From positions 186,001-250,000 of the forward strand of contig NZ_AUJB01000010.1 of the NCBI RefSeq assembly GCF_000424005.1: a stretch of 64,000 nucleotides of DNA. The letters run 5' to 3'. The notes beneath the pieces are model-generated. The model was not told the DNA's origin. It worked only from the letters and a program-made list of their open reading frames with translations, and did not search any database. Shown in pieces: positions 44,313-54,232 of this stretch (position 1 is its first letter; each line of letters begins with the position of its first letter). The DNA comes from Pseudobutyrivibrio ruminis CF1b (GTDB lineage Bacteria > Bacillota > Clostridia > Lachnospirales > Lachnospiraceae). The position numbers and the translations under genes are program-made.

Positions 44313-46265
44313 ATGAAATATAATGCAAATTCATCAATTCCAATCAGCGACATAAAAATCACTGATGAGTTTTGGAATAAGTACAGAGATTTAGTAGGAA
44401 AAGTAATCATTCCATATCAGTGGGATGTTTTAAATGACAGGTTAGAGGATGTTGAAACCAGTCATTGCATTGAAAATTTTAAGATAGCGGCAGGTTTATC
44501 AAATGGGAAATTTGAGGGAGCAGTTTTCCAAGATACGGACCTTGCAAAATGGTTAGAGGCTGTTGGATTTTATCTGGCAGCCTATGGCTGTGATGAAAAG
44601 CTGGAAGCTATGGCAGACGAAGCTATAGATTTAATCGCAAAGGCGCAGCAGCCTGATGGATATTTAGATACATTCTTTATCATCAATGCGCCGGATAAAA
44701 AATGGAAGAATCTATGTGAAGGCCATGAATTATATACTGCAGGCCATTTTATGGAAGCCGCAGTTGCTTATTATGAAGCTACAGGCAAAAGAAAAATTAT
44801 AGACGTAGTATGCCGCTTGGCGGACTTGCTATGTGATGTTTTTGGTAAGGAAGAAGGTAAATGCCACGGATACCCTGGACACCCAGAAGTAGAAGTAGGC
44901 CTTGTAAAACTTTACAGAGTGACGGGGGAGAAAAAATATCTGGATTTGGCAAAGCACTTTATTGATATAAGAGGTGTAGGAGATAACTATTTTCTTGAAG
45001 AAGAAAAGCAGGAAGATTATGAGAGAATCTTTCCAGAATTCATAAATTATGATCCTAGCTACAGTCAGTCCCATCTTCCAGTAAGACAGCAAAAAACTGC
45101 AGAGGGACATGCTGTTAGAGCAGCTTATTTGTATAGTGCTATGGCAGATGTAGCTGTAGAAACAGATGATAAGGAACTGTTAGATGCCTGCAAGGTGCTT
45201 TGGGATGATATAGTTCACAGAAGAATGTATGTCACAGGAAGCATAGGCTCATCAGGTTGGTTGGAAAGATTTACAACCGATTATGATCTGCCAAATGATT
45301 GTAATTATTCTGAGAGCTGCGCATCCATCGGACTGGCTATGTTTGGAAAAAGAATGGGTGAAATCACAGGGGAAGCTACATATTTTGATGAGGTAGAAAG
45401 AGCATTATATAACACAGTATTGTCGGGAATTGCTATGGATGGAAAAGGCTTTTTCTATGTAAATCCTTTGGAAGTTTGGCCAGCTGCATGTATGGACCAC
45501 ACTTCAAGACTTCATGTAAAGAGCAAGAGACAGAAATGGTTTGGCGTGGCCTGCTGCCCACCTAATATAGCTAGAACACTTGCATCTTTGGGACAGTATA
45601 TAGCATATAAATCAAAGAATAAGCTTTATTTGAATATGTATGTTTCATCTAAGATAAAGGCAGAGGTTTCAGGCAAGGAAGTCAGACTTGATATTAAAAG
45701 CGAAATACCTTGGAATGGCAAAGTATCAGTTCATGTAGAATCAGATGAACAAATGAAAGGAACGCTTGCACTAAGGATTCCATATTATGCAAAGAATCCA
45801 AAAATCAGCGTTAGCGGAGCAGGGCTTGATATGAAACAGGATAAAGGCTACATCAACATAACCTTGTCTAGTACAAGTATGGATGTAAGCTTTGAGTTTG
45901 ATATGCCTGCAAGATTTGTACATTCAAATCCAAAGGTTAGAGCAGATGTAGGCAAGCTTGCAATCATGAAAGGACCATTAGTGTATGCCTTAGAACAGGT
46001 AGATAATGGGGATAATCTAGCCAACATTTTTGTGTCCGGTAAAACAAAGCTGCAGGAAGAATTTGACAATAACATCTTAGGGGGAACAACTAGAATAACA
46101 TTCAACGCTCAAAGGATAAAAGAAGAAGGATGGGATTCTGGTAAATTATATGGTGAAGTGGAAAGTGATTTTGAGGAGGTGAAATTAACAGCCATCCCTT
46201 ATTGTTATTGGGGAAACAGACAGAAGAATGAAGAGATGTTAGTTTGGATGAAGGAGAAGTTTTAA
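44313..46265 (+). CDS. GH127 beta-L-arabinofuranosidase (DUF1680)
   Basis: The 650-residue cytoplasmic protein has the (alpha/alpha)6 barrel family features TDLAKWLEAVGFYL, PDGYLDTFF, TGSIGSSG and FGVACCPPNIART. The zinc and catalytic residues of B. longum HypBA1 (Glu338, Cys340, Cys417 nucleophile, Cys418) correspond to Glu334, Cys336, Cys414 and Cys415 here, all kept. It has no signal peptide, so it acts on imported beta-L-arabinooligosaccharides. It lies between the importer and the giant surface protein in one operon. Confidence 0.93.
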   Translation: MKYNANSSIPISDIKITDEFWNKYRDLVGKVIIPYQWDVLNDRLEDVETSHCIENFKIAAGLSNGKFEGAVFQDTDLAKWLEAVGFYLAAYGCDEKLEAMADEAIDLIAKAQQPDGYLDTFFIINAPDKKWKNLCEGHELYTAGHFMEAAVAYYEATGKRKIIDVVCRLADLLCDVFGKEEGKCHGYPGHPEVEVGLVKLYRVTGEKKYLDLAKHFIDIRGVGDNYFLEEEKQEDYERIFPEFINYDPSYSQSHLPVRQQKTAEGHAVRAAYLYSAMADVAVETDDKELLDACKVLWDDIVHRRMYVTGSIGSSGWLERFTTDYDLPNDCNYSESCASIGLAMFGKRMGEITGEATYFDEVERALYNTVLSGIAMDGKGFFYVNPLEVWPAACMDHTSRLHVKSKRQKWFGVACCPPNIARTLASLGQYIAYKSKNKLYLNMYVSSKIKAEVSGKEVRLDIKSEIPWNGKVSVHVESDEQMKGTLALRIPYYAKNPKISVSGAGLDMKQDKGYINITLSSTSMDVSFEFDMPARFVHSNPKVRADVGKLAIMKGPLVYALEQVDNGDNLANIFVSGKTKLQEEFDNNILGGTTRITFNAQRIKEEGWDSGKLYGEVESDFEEVKLTAIPYCYWGNRQKNEEMLVWMKEKF

Positions 46266-46295
46266 TGTAGTAGAAAGGAGAATTAAGGGGGACAA

Positions 46296-49200
46296 ATGTC
46301 AAACACGAGAATGAAGAAAAAGGTTCTGTCACTTGCACTGGCTACGATTACAGCATTTACAACTTTGCCAGGGAGTATGGGGACAATCGATGTGCTGGCT
46401 AAGGAAGATAAGGCAACAAGTCAAACAAAGGCGACAGAGGAAGCAGATGGAAGCTACACATTATCCAATGATTATTTCTCTGTAAACATAGGTAAATACG
46501 GCCAGATTAGGAAGCTGTATATTGTGGGAGATAAATATCCTACAAACTATGTGATGAACGAAGAAAATGCTCCTGCTCAGGGGGCTAGCAGCACCCACCA
46601 ATGGATGGGTGAGCTGATGCTTGCAACTAAATTTGGTGATGGTGAATATAAAGAAGGATACACAAGCCAGTCCGACTCTGATAGAACCATCACGCTTAAT
46701 GATAACAAGGTAATAGTTACATACAGCGGAAAGGCAACTGAAGCTAAAGGAATAAACGGTTATCAGGTAGAGGAAACCTATACTCTTGTTAATGACAGGA
46801 TAAAGTGGGATATCGAAATAGAAAACAAGAGCGATGAAGTTCTTACAGTAGGAGATTTAGGACTTCCTATTACATTTAACGAATACTGGTCTGGTGGAGA
46901 TGAAATCTACGAAACAAGAGTAGTAGACCACAGCTTTGTGGGAAAGAATTCTTCATACATATATGCTATACGCCCTAGTGGACAGGGACAGTATGTATTA
47001 CTTACTCCAGATGACGCAACGGATGCCAGTTTTGAATATCAGGATCACTGGAGAGTAGAGGAAAGAGCAGCTAACGAAAAATCATGGTGTCAGGACCAGG
47101 ATGGATGGGCCAGTGGCCTGAATGTTTTCTATATTCATTCAGATGTTATAAAGAAAACTAATCGTGGTTACCTTGATAACACATCATTAAAGTTAAAGAA
47201 AGGCGAGTCAAAGAAGTATTCTTTTGATTTTAGTCCAGTTGATAATGAAGAGGATATGAAGTCTACCCTTTATGAAGAGGGAATTATAGATGCAGTAGCT
47301 GTTCCAGGTATGACCTTTGCCAAGAATATGCCAGCCAAAATGTATCTTCATACAAAATATGCTGCTAAGGATTTGAAGGTAAATATCAAATGTCCTCATG
47401 AGTTGAATCTATTTGATGATAATAAGAATAGTGTCAGCAACAATCTTCCATGTGAAAAAAGCGAAGCTGGCACTTATGCAAAGTACGAATCTACAAAGCT
47501 AATCGATGGAGAACAGTATCATATATACGATATTTCCTTTGATGATTTAGGTCAGAATGATGTAGTGGTTTACTATGACAATGGAACAAAGGAAACTGAG
47601 CTGCAGTTCTATATCATGGATGATGTAAGCGAGGCTTTGAACACTCACTCTCAGTTTATGATAGACAAAACCCAGTGGGATGCCGAAGGAGAGCTTTATG
47701 ATAAGGTATTTGACGATTGGATGATGGACACCAAATCAAAGCGCGGTGTTTTCAATGGCTATTGGGGTTGGGGCGATGATTGGGGATTGACCCACGGTGA
47801 ATATATCGCAGAAAAGAATGTTTACATCCCAGTAGAAAAGGAAATAACTGCAATTGATGAATACCTGGATACTGCTATATGGCATGGACTTATGCAGGAG
47901 CATCAGGAGGATTACCTTATCCACGATTTCCAAATGAAGGAACCCAATGATACTCCTACATACCGTGGCTATGCATATCCTCACATCTACAACACCTACT
48001 ATTCAATGTACAAGATTGCCAGCAAATATCCTGACATTGTAGAGTACATTGAAGATAAAGATACCTATCTACTTAGAGCATACAACATAATGAAGGCTCT
48101 TTATACAGACGGGGTGTATTACAACTGGTCAACAGGTGTAATGGGAGAGCTTACTACCCCTGACATTATCGGTTCATTAAAAGCAGAAGGATATACCGAT
48201 GAGGCTGCTGAGATTGAAGATATTATGGTAAGAAAATATAAGAATTTCTCTAGCACAAAATATCCATACGGCTCAGAGTATTCATACGATAATACAGGTG
48301 AGGAAGCTGTTTATACGCTGGCAAAGCTTAATCTGGGAACAGATGAGGCAAATGCCCTTAGCATGATGCAGAAAATTGATTTGAAGACTAGAGCATGTAG
48401 AGGTCTTCAGCCTGTATGGTATCACTACGCTAATCCTACCACTATCTGTGGCGAAAGCTGGTGGAACTTCCAGTATACAGCAGCACTTGCAGGATATTGC
48501 ATGGATGATTATTTGCGACTTGAAAATAATGGATTAAATTCAGTAGATTCTGCCAAGGCAGAAAGAGTTAATTATGCTGCAAAGCTTGCAAATCTTACAT
48601 GCATCAATTCAGGTCAGATAGATGCTGACCCAGAAAATATAGGTACCGTTGCCTGGACTTATCAAAGTGAAATGGGAAATCTAGGCGGACAGGGAACTGG
48701 CGGTGGAAAGATTCACAACGGCTGGAGACAGATGGCTGGTGAAGCAGATTTGGGACTTTTTGGAGCGCTTCAAATTCTTTCCGCAGATGTAGCAACAGAC
48801 CCAGTATTTGGTTTATTTGGTTACGGCTGTAATGTGGCTGATAATGGAGATAGCTATTCTATAAAGCCGCTTGACGGATTGAACACCAGATTAAACCTGA
48901 TAGATGATGGTTGCTATGTAGAGCTTGATAGAGACAGATACGTAAATGCGATAATTACTAAGGATTGCAGTGATGTAAAGCTTACTGTAACAAATTTAGA
49001 AAAGACAGAGCATAATACAGATATTAACTTAACAGGATTTGCAGATGGTTGCTACACCATTCTTGTTGATGGTAAAGAGCGCGGAACATTTAAGGCAGCA
49101 AAGAATCAGACTGTGACAGTGTCAGTTCCTCTTGGAAAGAAAGATACATCAGAGGTTGAATTTAAGATTGGAGCAGCTGCAAAGAACACAGCTCCAATTG

Positions 49201-52200
49201 TAGATGCAGGTAATGATATTGAAACATATCTTCCAGAAGTAGATGGAATAGATGAGGCTACAATAGTCATTGACTTCAATCTTTCTGCAAATCAGGAGAA
49301 TGGAACAAGACTTATCGAATTTGGTGATTTAGATGAAAACTACTTGTATGTGAGCTTCAAAGGAAATAATCAGTTAAGCATCGCTGCTACTGATATGAAG
49401 TCAAAGAAGCTGAAAACAGTGGATACCGTATATGCGATAGCACCAGAATATGATAAGAAATTAGTATTAACAAATGATAATGGAAATATTGCTGCTTACC
49501 TTGATGGAGATAAGATTGCTACATTAGATTCAGGCTTTGTATTTTCAGATTTAGGAGATGCTCAAAGAAACTATCTGGGACGCTCTCACGAGGAATCTAT
49601 TAGCTTCCTAAATGGAAAAATCAAAGGCTTTAGTATGTATTCAAAAGCATTTGATGAAGAAGAGATTTCAAAGCTTTTTGGAGATTTGAAGGATAGAGAA
49701 ATTGTATCTATAAAGGATGCAGCAGTTGTAACTAAGATAAACGAAGCACCTAAACTTCCGAAAGAAGTTAGCGCCCTGTATTCAGATGGCGTATATAGAA
49801 ATGTGGAAGTGAAATGGGATGAAGTATCTGCAGAATCTTATGGTGCTAAGGGCGTGTTTACTGTAGAAGGTTCAGTAGATAAATCTACAGTTAAGGCCAA
49901 AGCTAATGTTGTTGTAGTTGATGGAAAAGAGGTAAATCTTGCAGCGTATGCAACACCTAGTGCTATCGTAAACACTCCACAGGATTTAGGTGGTGTAGCT
50001 GGTTTAAATGATGGTTATGACCCATCGGCATCAAACGATACTTCACATGGTGTATGGCACAACTGGTTAGGAGGCGCTCAGGGCGCACCAGCATGGGTAA
50101 CATACACATGGGATGATGAGGTTATCATCACAGGTCAGGACGCATATTACTTCAAGGATAATGGTGGTAATTTCTCACCAGCAGCTGTAAAGCTGGAGTA
50201 TCTTGAGGGTGATGAGTGGAAGGAATGCGATATAGTAGAAGGTCTTGGAACAGAACTTGATAAATACAACACTACAACAATCAAACCTATTCAAACAACA
50301 GCACTTAGAATGACTCTTAATCCTAAGACATTAGGCTGTGGTGTAATTGAGTGGAAAGTATACGGATTTAAGGAAGGCGCTGTTGATAAGTCTGGATTAA
50401 ATAGTGCTATTTCAAGAGCTGAAAAGATTGATCCATTCTTTGTTAAATCAGGATATGCTGATATGAAGTCTATTTTGGCAGAGGCTAAGGAATTGGTTGC
50501 AAAGATGGGTGTGTCTCAAAAAGAATTAGATGAGATTGCCGACAGACTTAATAGTGCAGTTAATTCCCTGGATATGGATACTAATCTGGCTTTAGATGCT
50601 TCAGTTTCAACAAGCTATGTTTCTAGCTGGGAAACATTAGGTGCAGTAAATGATGGCGTTTCATCATCTGCATCAATGGAAAAACCAGCTACTGGTGCCT
50701 ATGGTTCGTGGGGTAACACATCAGAATACGAGACCATTACATACACCTGGGATAAAAAGATAAGCATTAGCAAATCAGCTATTTACTTCTGGAAGGATAA
50801 TGATTCTGAGGAAGTAGTGGGAATTCAATTCCCTAAGAATTATACCATTAGTTACAAGGACGGTGATGATTGGAAAGAAGTAAAGGATGCATCAGGCTAT
50901 GGCCTTGAAGCTGATAAATATAATGTTACATCCTTCAAACCTGTTATGACTGATGGATTGAGGATTCAGTTAAATAAGAAGGAAGCTAATAACTCTGGTG
51001 TAGGTGTAATTGAATGGGCTGTCCTAGGTGGTGAGCCAGTGGAAGAAGAGCTTGAAGAGCTAGAAAAGGAAGATGTGGAAGAATTGCTAGAAAAGGATGT
51101 GGAGTCAGAAGAAAAGAAAGAAGAGAAAGACTCTGATATCGAAGAAGCTAGTAAAGTACCTACCGAAGAAGCTACTGAAAAAGATGCTGAAACAACAGAG
51201 GAAAACACAGATGAAGTTGAATCTGTCACAGCAGAGGATTCTAAGCTGAAAGTTACAACAGATGAAGTAGTGCCAGAGGAAAAGCTGACAGAATTAGAAG
51301 TAGCTACAGGAACAAACTTACTTTTAGGAGCTGTTGCAACTACAAGACTAAGAGCATCTGCTATTGATGATGGATATCCTAATTCTTCATTAGAATACAA
51401 GTGGACAGTAAAGAGCAAGCCAAACAATGCAGCAGTAGCTATAGACAAGGATAATCAGGCAATCACTGATGTAAGCTTTAATCAAGCTGGTAACTATGTA
51501 CTTACACTTACAGTCTCAGATGGAGAACTTTCATCATCTGATGATATTAAGATTAAGGTTGCAAAAGGTGATAAGCTACCTGAAAAGCTTTGCGAATATG
51601 ATTTTGGGGAAAAGTCATTAGATAAGAAAGCTAGATTAGTTAAGGATATCAATGATACTGGATATGATTCAAGCTATAGCTACAATCCAAATCCTGTATT
51701 TGCAGCAGTGGATGGAGTAAGCTTTATTGACATGGCAGGAGGCTTCTGCGGATATGTTAAACTTACAGATGAATTAACAAAGGGCAAGATAAAAGAAGAC
51801 AAAACAAAGGAGCCTATCATTAATCCAGTTAATCCTTTCAAGCCATCGCAAGGTGGAAGCACTGGTACCACACCAGTTAATCATGAGGTAAACAAAGCTG
51901 TAAGCCCAGCAAAGGACATCACAGTAGTTGATACTCCTAAGGTGCCTGCTGCTGGAAACAATAAAGTTGCTAAAACAACTGATAAGGTAAAGGCAGCTAA
52001 TAGCTCTAAGCAAAAGCCCGAAGCTGAAAGCAGCGTAGATGAGAAATTAGAAAATAGTAAAGATTCTACATTGGAAGATTCGGCTGAGAGCACATTAGAC
52101 GAGAATAATGAGCAATCAGAAGAAATCATATCTGATGAAGAAACACCTACTACAGGCGAGAAAAAAGATAGTAATGCAATTCTGATATTAATACTCGTTG

Positions 52201-52271
52201 CACTGGCACTAATTCTTGTAAGTGGCGGATATGTAGTATTCGCAAAGATATTGAAAAAGGGCAATAAGTAA
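46296..52271 (+). CDS. Giant sortase-anchored surface protein, DUF5695-like catalytic region
   Basis: The 1991-residue protein has a signal peptide (to about VLA, residue 35). Residues about 50-950 carry a beta-domain and helical barrel (NDYFSVNIGKYGQIRKLYI; GYWGWGDDWGLTHGEYI) that I recall as DUF5695-like. A PKD start (NTAPIVDAGNDIETYLP) ends at 980; then a LamG-like half (985-1105), a Big_4-type module (1110-1200), two discoidin-like modules (1214-1360, 1430-1579) around a FIVAR-like helix (1364-1428), an acidic linker, a PKD interior (1669-1755), a LamG front half (1757-1830), a stalk, the sorting signal TPTTGEKK (1950-1957), a membrane helix and a Lys-rich tail. A surface glycosidase for arabinofuranosyl glycans is inferred, possibly GH121-like. 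Confidence 0.8.
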   Translation: MSNTRMKKKVLSLALATITAFTTLPGSMGTIDVLAKEDKATSQTKATEEADGSYTLSNDYFSVNIGKYGQIRKLYIVGDKYPTNYVMNEENAPAQGASSTHQWMGELMLATKFGDGEYKEGYTSQSDSDRTITLNDNKVIVTYSGKATEAKGINGYQVEETYTLVNDRIKWDIEIENKSDEVLTVGDLGLPITFNEYWSGGDEIYETRVVDHSFVGKNSSYIYAIRPSGQGQYVLLTPDDATDASFEYQDHWRVEERAANEKSWCQDQDGWASGLNVFYIHSDVIKKTNRGYLDNTSLKLKKGESKKYSFDFSPVDNEEDMKSTLYEEGIIDAVAVPGMTFAKNMPAKMYLHTKYAAKDLKVNIKCPHELNLFDDNKNSVSNNLPCEKSEAGTYAKYESTKLIDGEQYHIYDISFDDLGQNDVVVYYDNGTKETELQFYIMDDVSEALNTHSQFMIDKTQWDAEGELYDKVFDDWMMDTKSKRGVFNGYWGWGDDWGLTHGEYIAEKNVYIPVEKEITAIDEYLDTAIWHGLMQEHQEDYLIHDFQMKEPNDTPTYRGYAYPHIYNTYYSMYKIASKYPDIVEYIEDKDTYLLRAYNIMKALYTDGVYYNWSTGVMGELTTPDIIGSLKAEGYTDEAAEIEDIMVRKYKNFSSTKYPYGSEYSYDNTGEEAVYTLAKLNLGTDEANALSMMQKIDLKTRACRGLQPVWYHYANPTTICGESWWNFQYTAALAGYCMDDYLRLENNGLNSVDSAKAERVNYAAKLANLTCINSGQIDADPENIGTVAWTYQSEMGNLGGQGTGGGKIHNGWRQMAGEADLGLFGALQILSADVATDPVFGLFGYGCNVADNGDSYSIKPLDGLNTRLNLIDDGCYVELDRDRYVNAIITKDCSDVKLTVTNLEKTEHNTDINLTGFADGCYTILVDGKERGTFKAAKNQTVTVSVPLGKKDTSEVEFKIGAAAKNTAPIVDAGNDIETYLPEVDGIDEATIVIDFNLSANQENGTRLIEFGDLDENYLYVSFKGNNQLSIAATDMKSKKLKTVDTVYAIAPEYDKKLVLTNDNGNIAAYLDGDKIATLDSGFVFSDLGDAQRNYLGRSHEESISFLNGKIKGFSMYSKAFDEEEISKLFGDLKDREIVSIKDAAVVTKINEAPKLPKEVSALYSDGVYRNVEVKWDEVSAESYGAKGVFTVEGSVDKSTVKAKANVVVVDGKEVNLAAYATPSAIVNTPQDLGGVAGLNDGYDPSASNDTSHGVWHNWLGGAQGAPAWVTYTWDDEVIITGQDAYYFKDNGGNFSPAAVKLEYLEGDEWKECDIVEGLGTELDKYNTTTIKPIQTTALRMTLNPKTLGCGVIEWKVYGFKEGAVDKSGLNSAISRAEKIDPFFVKSGYADMKSILAEAKELVAKMGVSQKELDEIADRLNSAVNSLDMDTNLALDASVSTSYVSSWETLGAVNDGVSSSASMEKPATGAYGSWGNTSEYETITYTWDKKISISKSAIYFWKDNDSEEVVGIQFPKNYTISYKDGDDWKEVKDASGYGLEADKYNVTSFKPVMTDGLRIQLNKKEANNSGVGVIEWAVLGGEPVEEELEELEKEDVEELLEKDVESEEKKEEKDSDIEEASKVPTEEATEKDAETTEENTDEVESVTAEDSKLKVTTDEVVPEEKLTELEVATGTNLLLGAVATTRLRASAIDDGYPNSSLEYKWTVKSKPNNAAVAIDKDNQAITDVSFNQAGNYVLTLTVSDGELSSSDDIKIKVAKGDKLPEKLCEYDFGEKSLDKKARLVKDINDTGYDSSYSYNPNPVFAAVDGVSFIDMAGGFCGYVKLTDELTKGKIKEDKTKEPIINPVNPFKPSQGGSTGTTPVNHEVNKAVSPAKDITVVDTPKVPAAGNNKVAKTTDKVKAANSSKQKPEAESSVDEKLENSKDSTLEDSAESTLDENNEQSEEIISDEETPTTGEKKDSNAILILILVALALILVSGGYVVFAKILKKGNK

Positions 52272-52276
52272 TATAG

Positions 52277-52315
52277 AAAGACCTATTTGGTGATAAATGC
52301 CAAATAGGTCTTTTT
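52277..52315 (+). terminator. Intrinsic terminator after the arabinose-type locus
   Basis: AAAGACCTATTTGG (52277-52290) pairs perfectly with the start of CCAAATAGGTCTTTTT (52300-52315). Confidence 0.94.
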
Positions 52316-52394
52316 CAGATTGCAGGTTCACTATATCTAATATCTCAAATAAGTAATGAATAAAAAGCCTATACAAAAAATAATTAACATTACT

Positions 52395-52427
52395 TAGGTT
52401 GACATGCCTAACCGGAAAACTTAAAAT
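52395..52427 (+). promoter_or_regulatory. Consensus promoter of the phosphosugar mutase, with dyad over -35
   Basis: TTGACA (52399-52404), exactly 17 bases and TAAAAT (52422-52427). TTAGG-N8-CCTAA (52395-52412) encloses the -35 box and could bind a repressor. The ribosome binding site follows 29 bases later. Confidence 0.65.
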
Positions 52428-52470
52428 TAAAGGAGTTTTTTAAGTAGAAGAAAACGAGGAGATGAAGATT

Positions 52471-54153
52471 ATGTATATGAAAGATTATGAGCGTTGGCTT
52501 GCCGCAGACCTTGAGGACTGTGATCTTAAGCCTGAGCTTGCAAAAATCAAAGGAAATGAAGAAGAAATCAAAGACAGATTTGCTGTAGCACTTGCTTTTG
52601 GTACAGCTGGCCTTCGTGGTGTTCTTGGCGCTGGTACAAACAGAATGAACATTTATGTTGTTCGTCAGGCTACACAGGGACTTGCTAACTGGGTTAAGAC
52701 TCAGGGTGGCAATCAGACAGTTGCAATCAGCTATGACTCACGTCTTAAGAGCGATGTATTTGCTAAGACAGCAGCAGGTGTACTTGCAGCTAATGGTATT
52801 AATGTTCGTATTTACGATGCACTTATGCCAGTTCCAGCACTTTCATTTGCAACACGTTATTATAAGTGCAATGCAGGTATCATGGTGACAGCTTCACACA
52901 ACCCTGCAAAATACAATGGTTATAAGGCATACGGTCCAGATGGCTGCCAGATGACAGATGATGCAGCTGCTATCGTTTATGCTGAGATTCAGAAGACAGA
53001 TGTCCTTACAGGCGCAAAGGTTATGTCATTTGCTGAGGGCGTTGAGAAGGGACTTATCAAGTTCGTTGGTGATGATTGCAAGGATGCATTCTATGCAGCA
53101 ATCGAGGAGAGACAGGTTCGTCCAGGTCTTTGCAAGACAGCTGGTCTTAAGCTTGTTTACAGCCCACTTAACGGTTCAGGTTTAGTTCCTGTTACACGTG
53201 TTCTTAACGATATCGGTATCACAGATATCACTATCGTTCCAGAGCAGGAGTATCCAAACGGCTACTTCACAACATGTAGCTATCCAAACCCTGAAATCTT
53301 TGACGCTCTTAAGCTTGGTCTTGAGCTTGCAAAGGCAGAGGGCGCAGATCTTATGCTTGCTACAGATCCTGACGCAGACCGTGTTGGTATCGCTATGAAG
53401 TGTCCAGATGGAAGCTATGAGCTTGTTTCTGGTAACGAGGTTGGTGTTCTTCTTCTTGATTACATCGCAGCAGGTCGTATCGAGAAGGGCACAATGCCAA
53501 AGAACCCAGTTGCAGTTAAGTCAATCGTTTCTACACCACTTGCTGATGCAGTTGCAGAGCACTATGGGGTAGAGCTTCGTTCAGTTCTTACAGGTTTCAA
53601 GTGGATTGGTGATCAGATTGCCGGTCTTGAGGCTGATGGAGAAGTTGATAGATTTATCTTCGGATTCGAAGAGTCATACGGATACCTTGCAGGTCCTTAC
53701 GTTCGTGATAAGGATGCTGTTATTGGTTCTATGCTTATCTGCGAGATGGCAGCTTACTACCGCAGCATCGGAAGCTCACTTAAGCAGCGTCTTGAGGAGA
53801 TTTATGCTGAGTACGGCCGTTACCTCAACAAGGTAGACTCATTCGAGTTCCCAGGCCTTTCAGGTATGGATACAATGGCTGGTATCATGAGCTCACTTCG
53901 TGAGAACCCACCAGCTGATTTTGCAGGTATCGCAGTTTCTAAGGTTACAGATTACAAGAACACAGCTGAGACAGGACTTCCTTCAGCAAACGTTCTTATC
54001 TATGGCCTTGAGAATGGAAGTACAGTAGTTGTTCGCCCTTCTGGTACAGAGCCAAAGATCAAAGCTTACTTCACTACAAAGGGTAAGGATCTTGCTGAGG
54101 CAGAGGCTATGAAGGACAAGCTTGCTGACGCTTTAAAGCCTATATTCAAATAA
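52471..54153 (+). CDS. Phosphoglucomutase/phosphomannomutase family
   Basis: The roughly 560-residue protein has the phosphoserine motif TASHNPAKYNGYK, the metal loop LATDPDADRVGI, the sugar-binding GFEESYGY and the phosphate-binding RPSGTEPKIKAY, all intact. Length fits the bacterial alpha-phosphoglucomutase PgcA group. I prefer ATG 52471 over 52462 because GAGGAGA abuts the latter. It interconverts glucose-1- and glucose-6-phosphate. Heavy codon bias suggests high expression. Confidence 0.95.
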   Translation: MYMKDYERWLAADLEDCDLKPELAKIKGNEEEIKDRFAVALAFGTAGLRGVLGAGTNRMNIYVVRQATQGLANWVKTQGGNQTVAISYDSRLKSDVFAKTAAGVLAANGINVRIYDALMPVPALSFATRYYKCNAGIMVTASHNPAKYNGYKAYGPDGCQMTDDAAAIVYAEIQKTDVLTGAKVMSFAEGVEKGLIKFVGDDCKDAFYAAIEERQVRPGLCKTAGLKLVYSPLNGSGLVPVTRVLNDIGITDITIVPEQEYPNGYFTTCSYPNPEIFDALKLGLELAKAEGADLMLATDPDADRVGIAMKCPDGSYELVSGNEVGVLLLDYIAAGRIEKGTMPKNPVAVKSIVSTPLADAVAEHYGVELRSVLTGFKWIGDQIAGLEADGEVDRFIFGFEESYGYLAGPYVRDKDAVIGSMLICEMAAYYRSIGSSLKQRLEEIYAEYGRYLNKVDSFEFPGLSGMDTMAGIMSSLRENPPADFAGIAVSKVTDYKNTAETGLPSANVLIYGLENGSTVVVRPSGTEPKIKAYFTTKGKDLAEAEAMKDKLADALKPIFK

Positions 54154-54160
54154 AAAAATG

Positions 54161-54201
54161 ACCACCCAGTTACGGCAACAAGCCTAATGGGTGGTTTTTT
54201 T
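54161..54201 (+). terminator. Intrinsic terminator after the mutase
   Basis: ACCACCCA (54161-54168) pairs with TGGGTGGT (54188-54195), followed by T7; the loop is long (19 bases) with possible TTA/TAA pairing. Confidence 0.88.
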
Positions 54202-54232
54202 GTATCAGCAATTGCACGTAAGGGAGAAAGTT

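Noticed and set aside
50966-51448. 160-codon Ser-rich minus-strand frame
   Set aside because: It is the antisense of the Glu/Lys-rich linker (GAA/TTC runs) of the giant surface protein; no ribosome binding site or homology.
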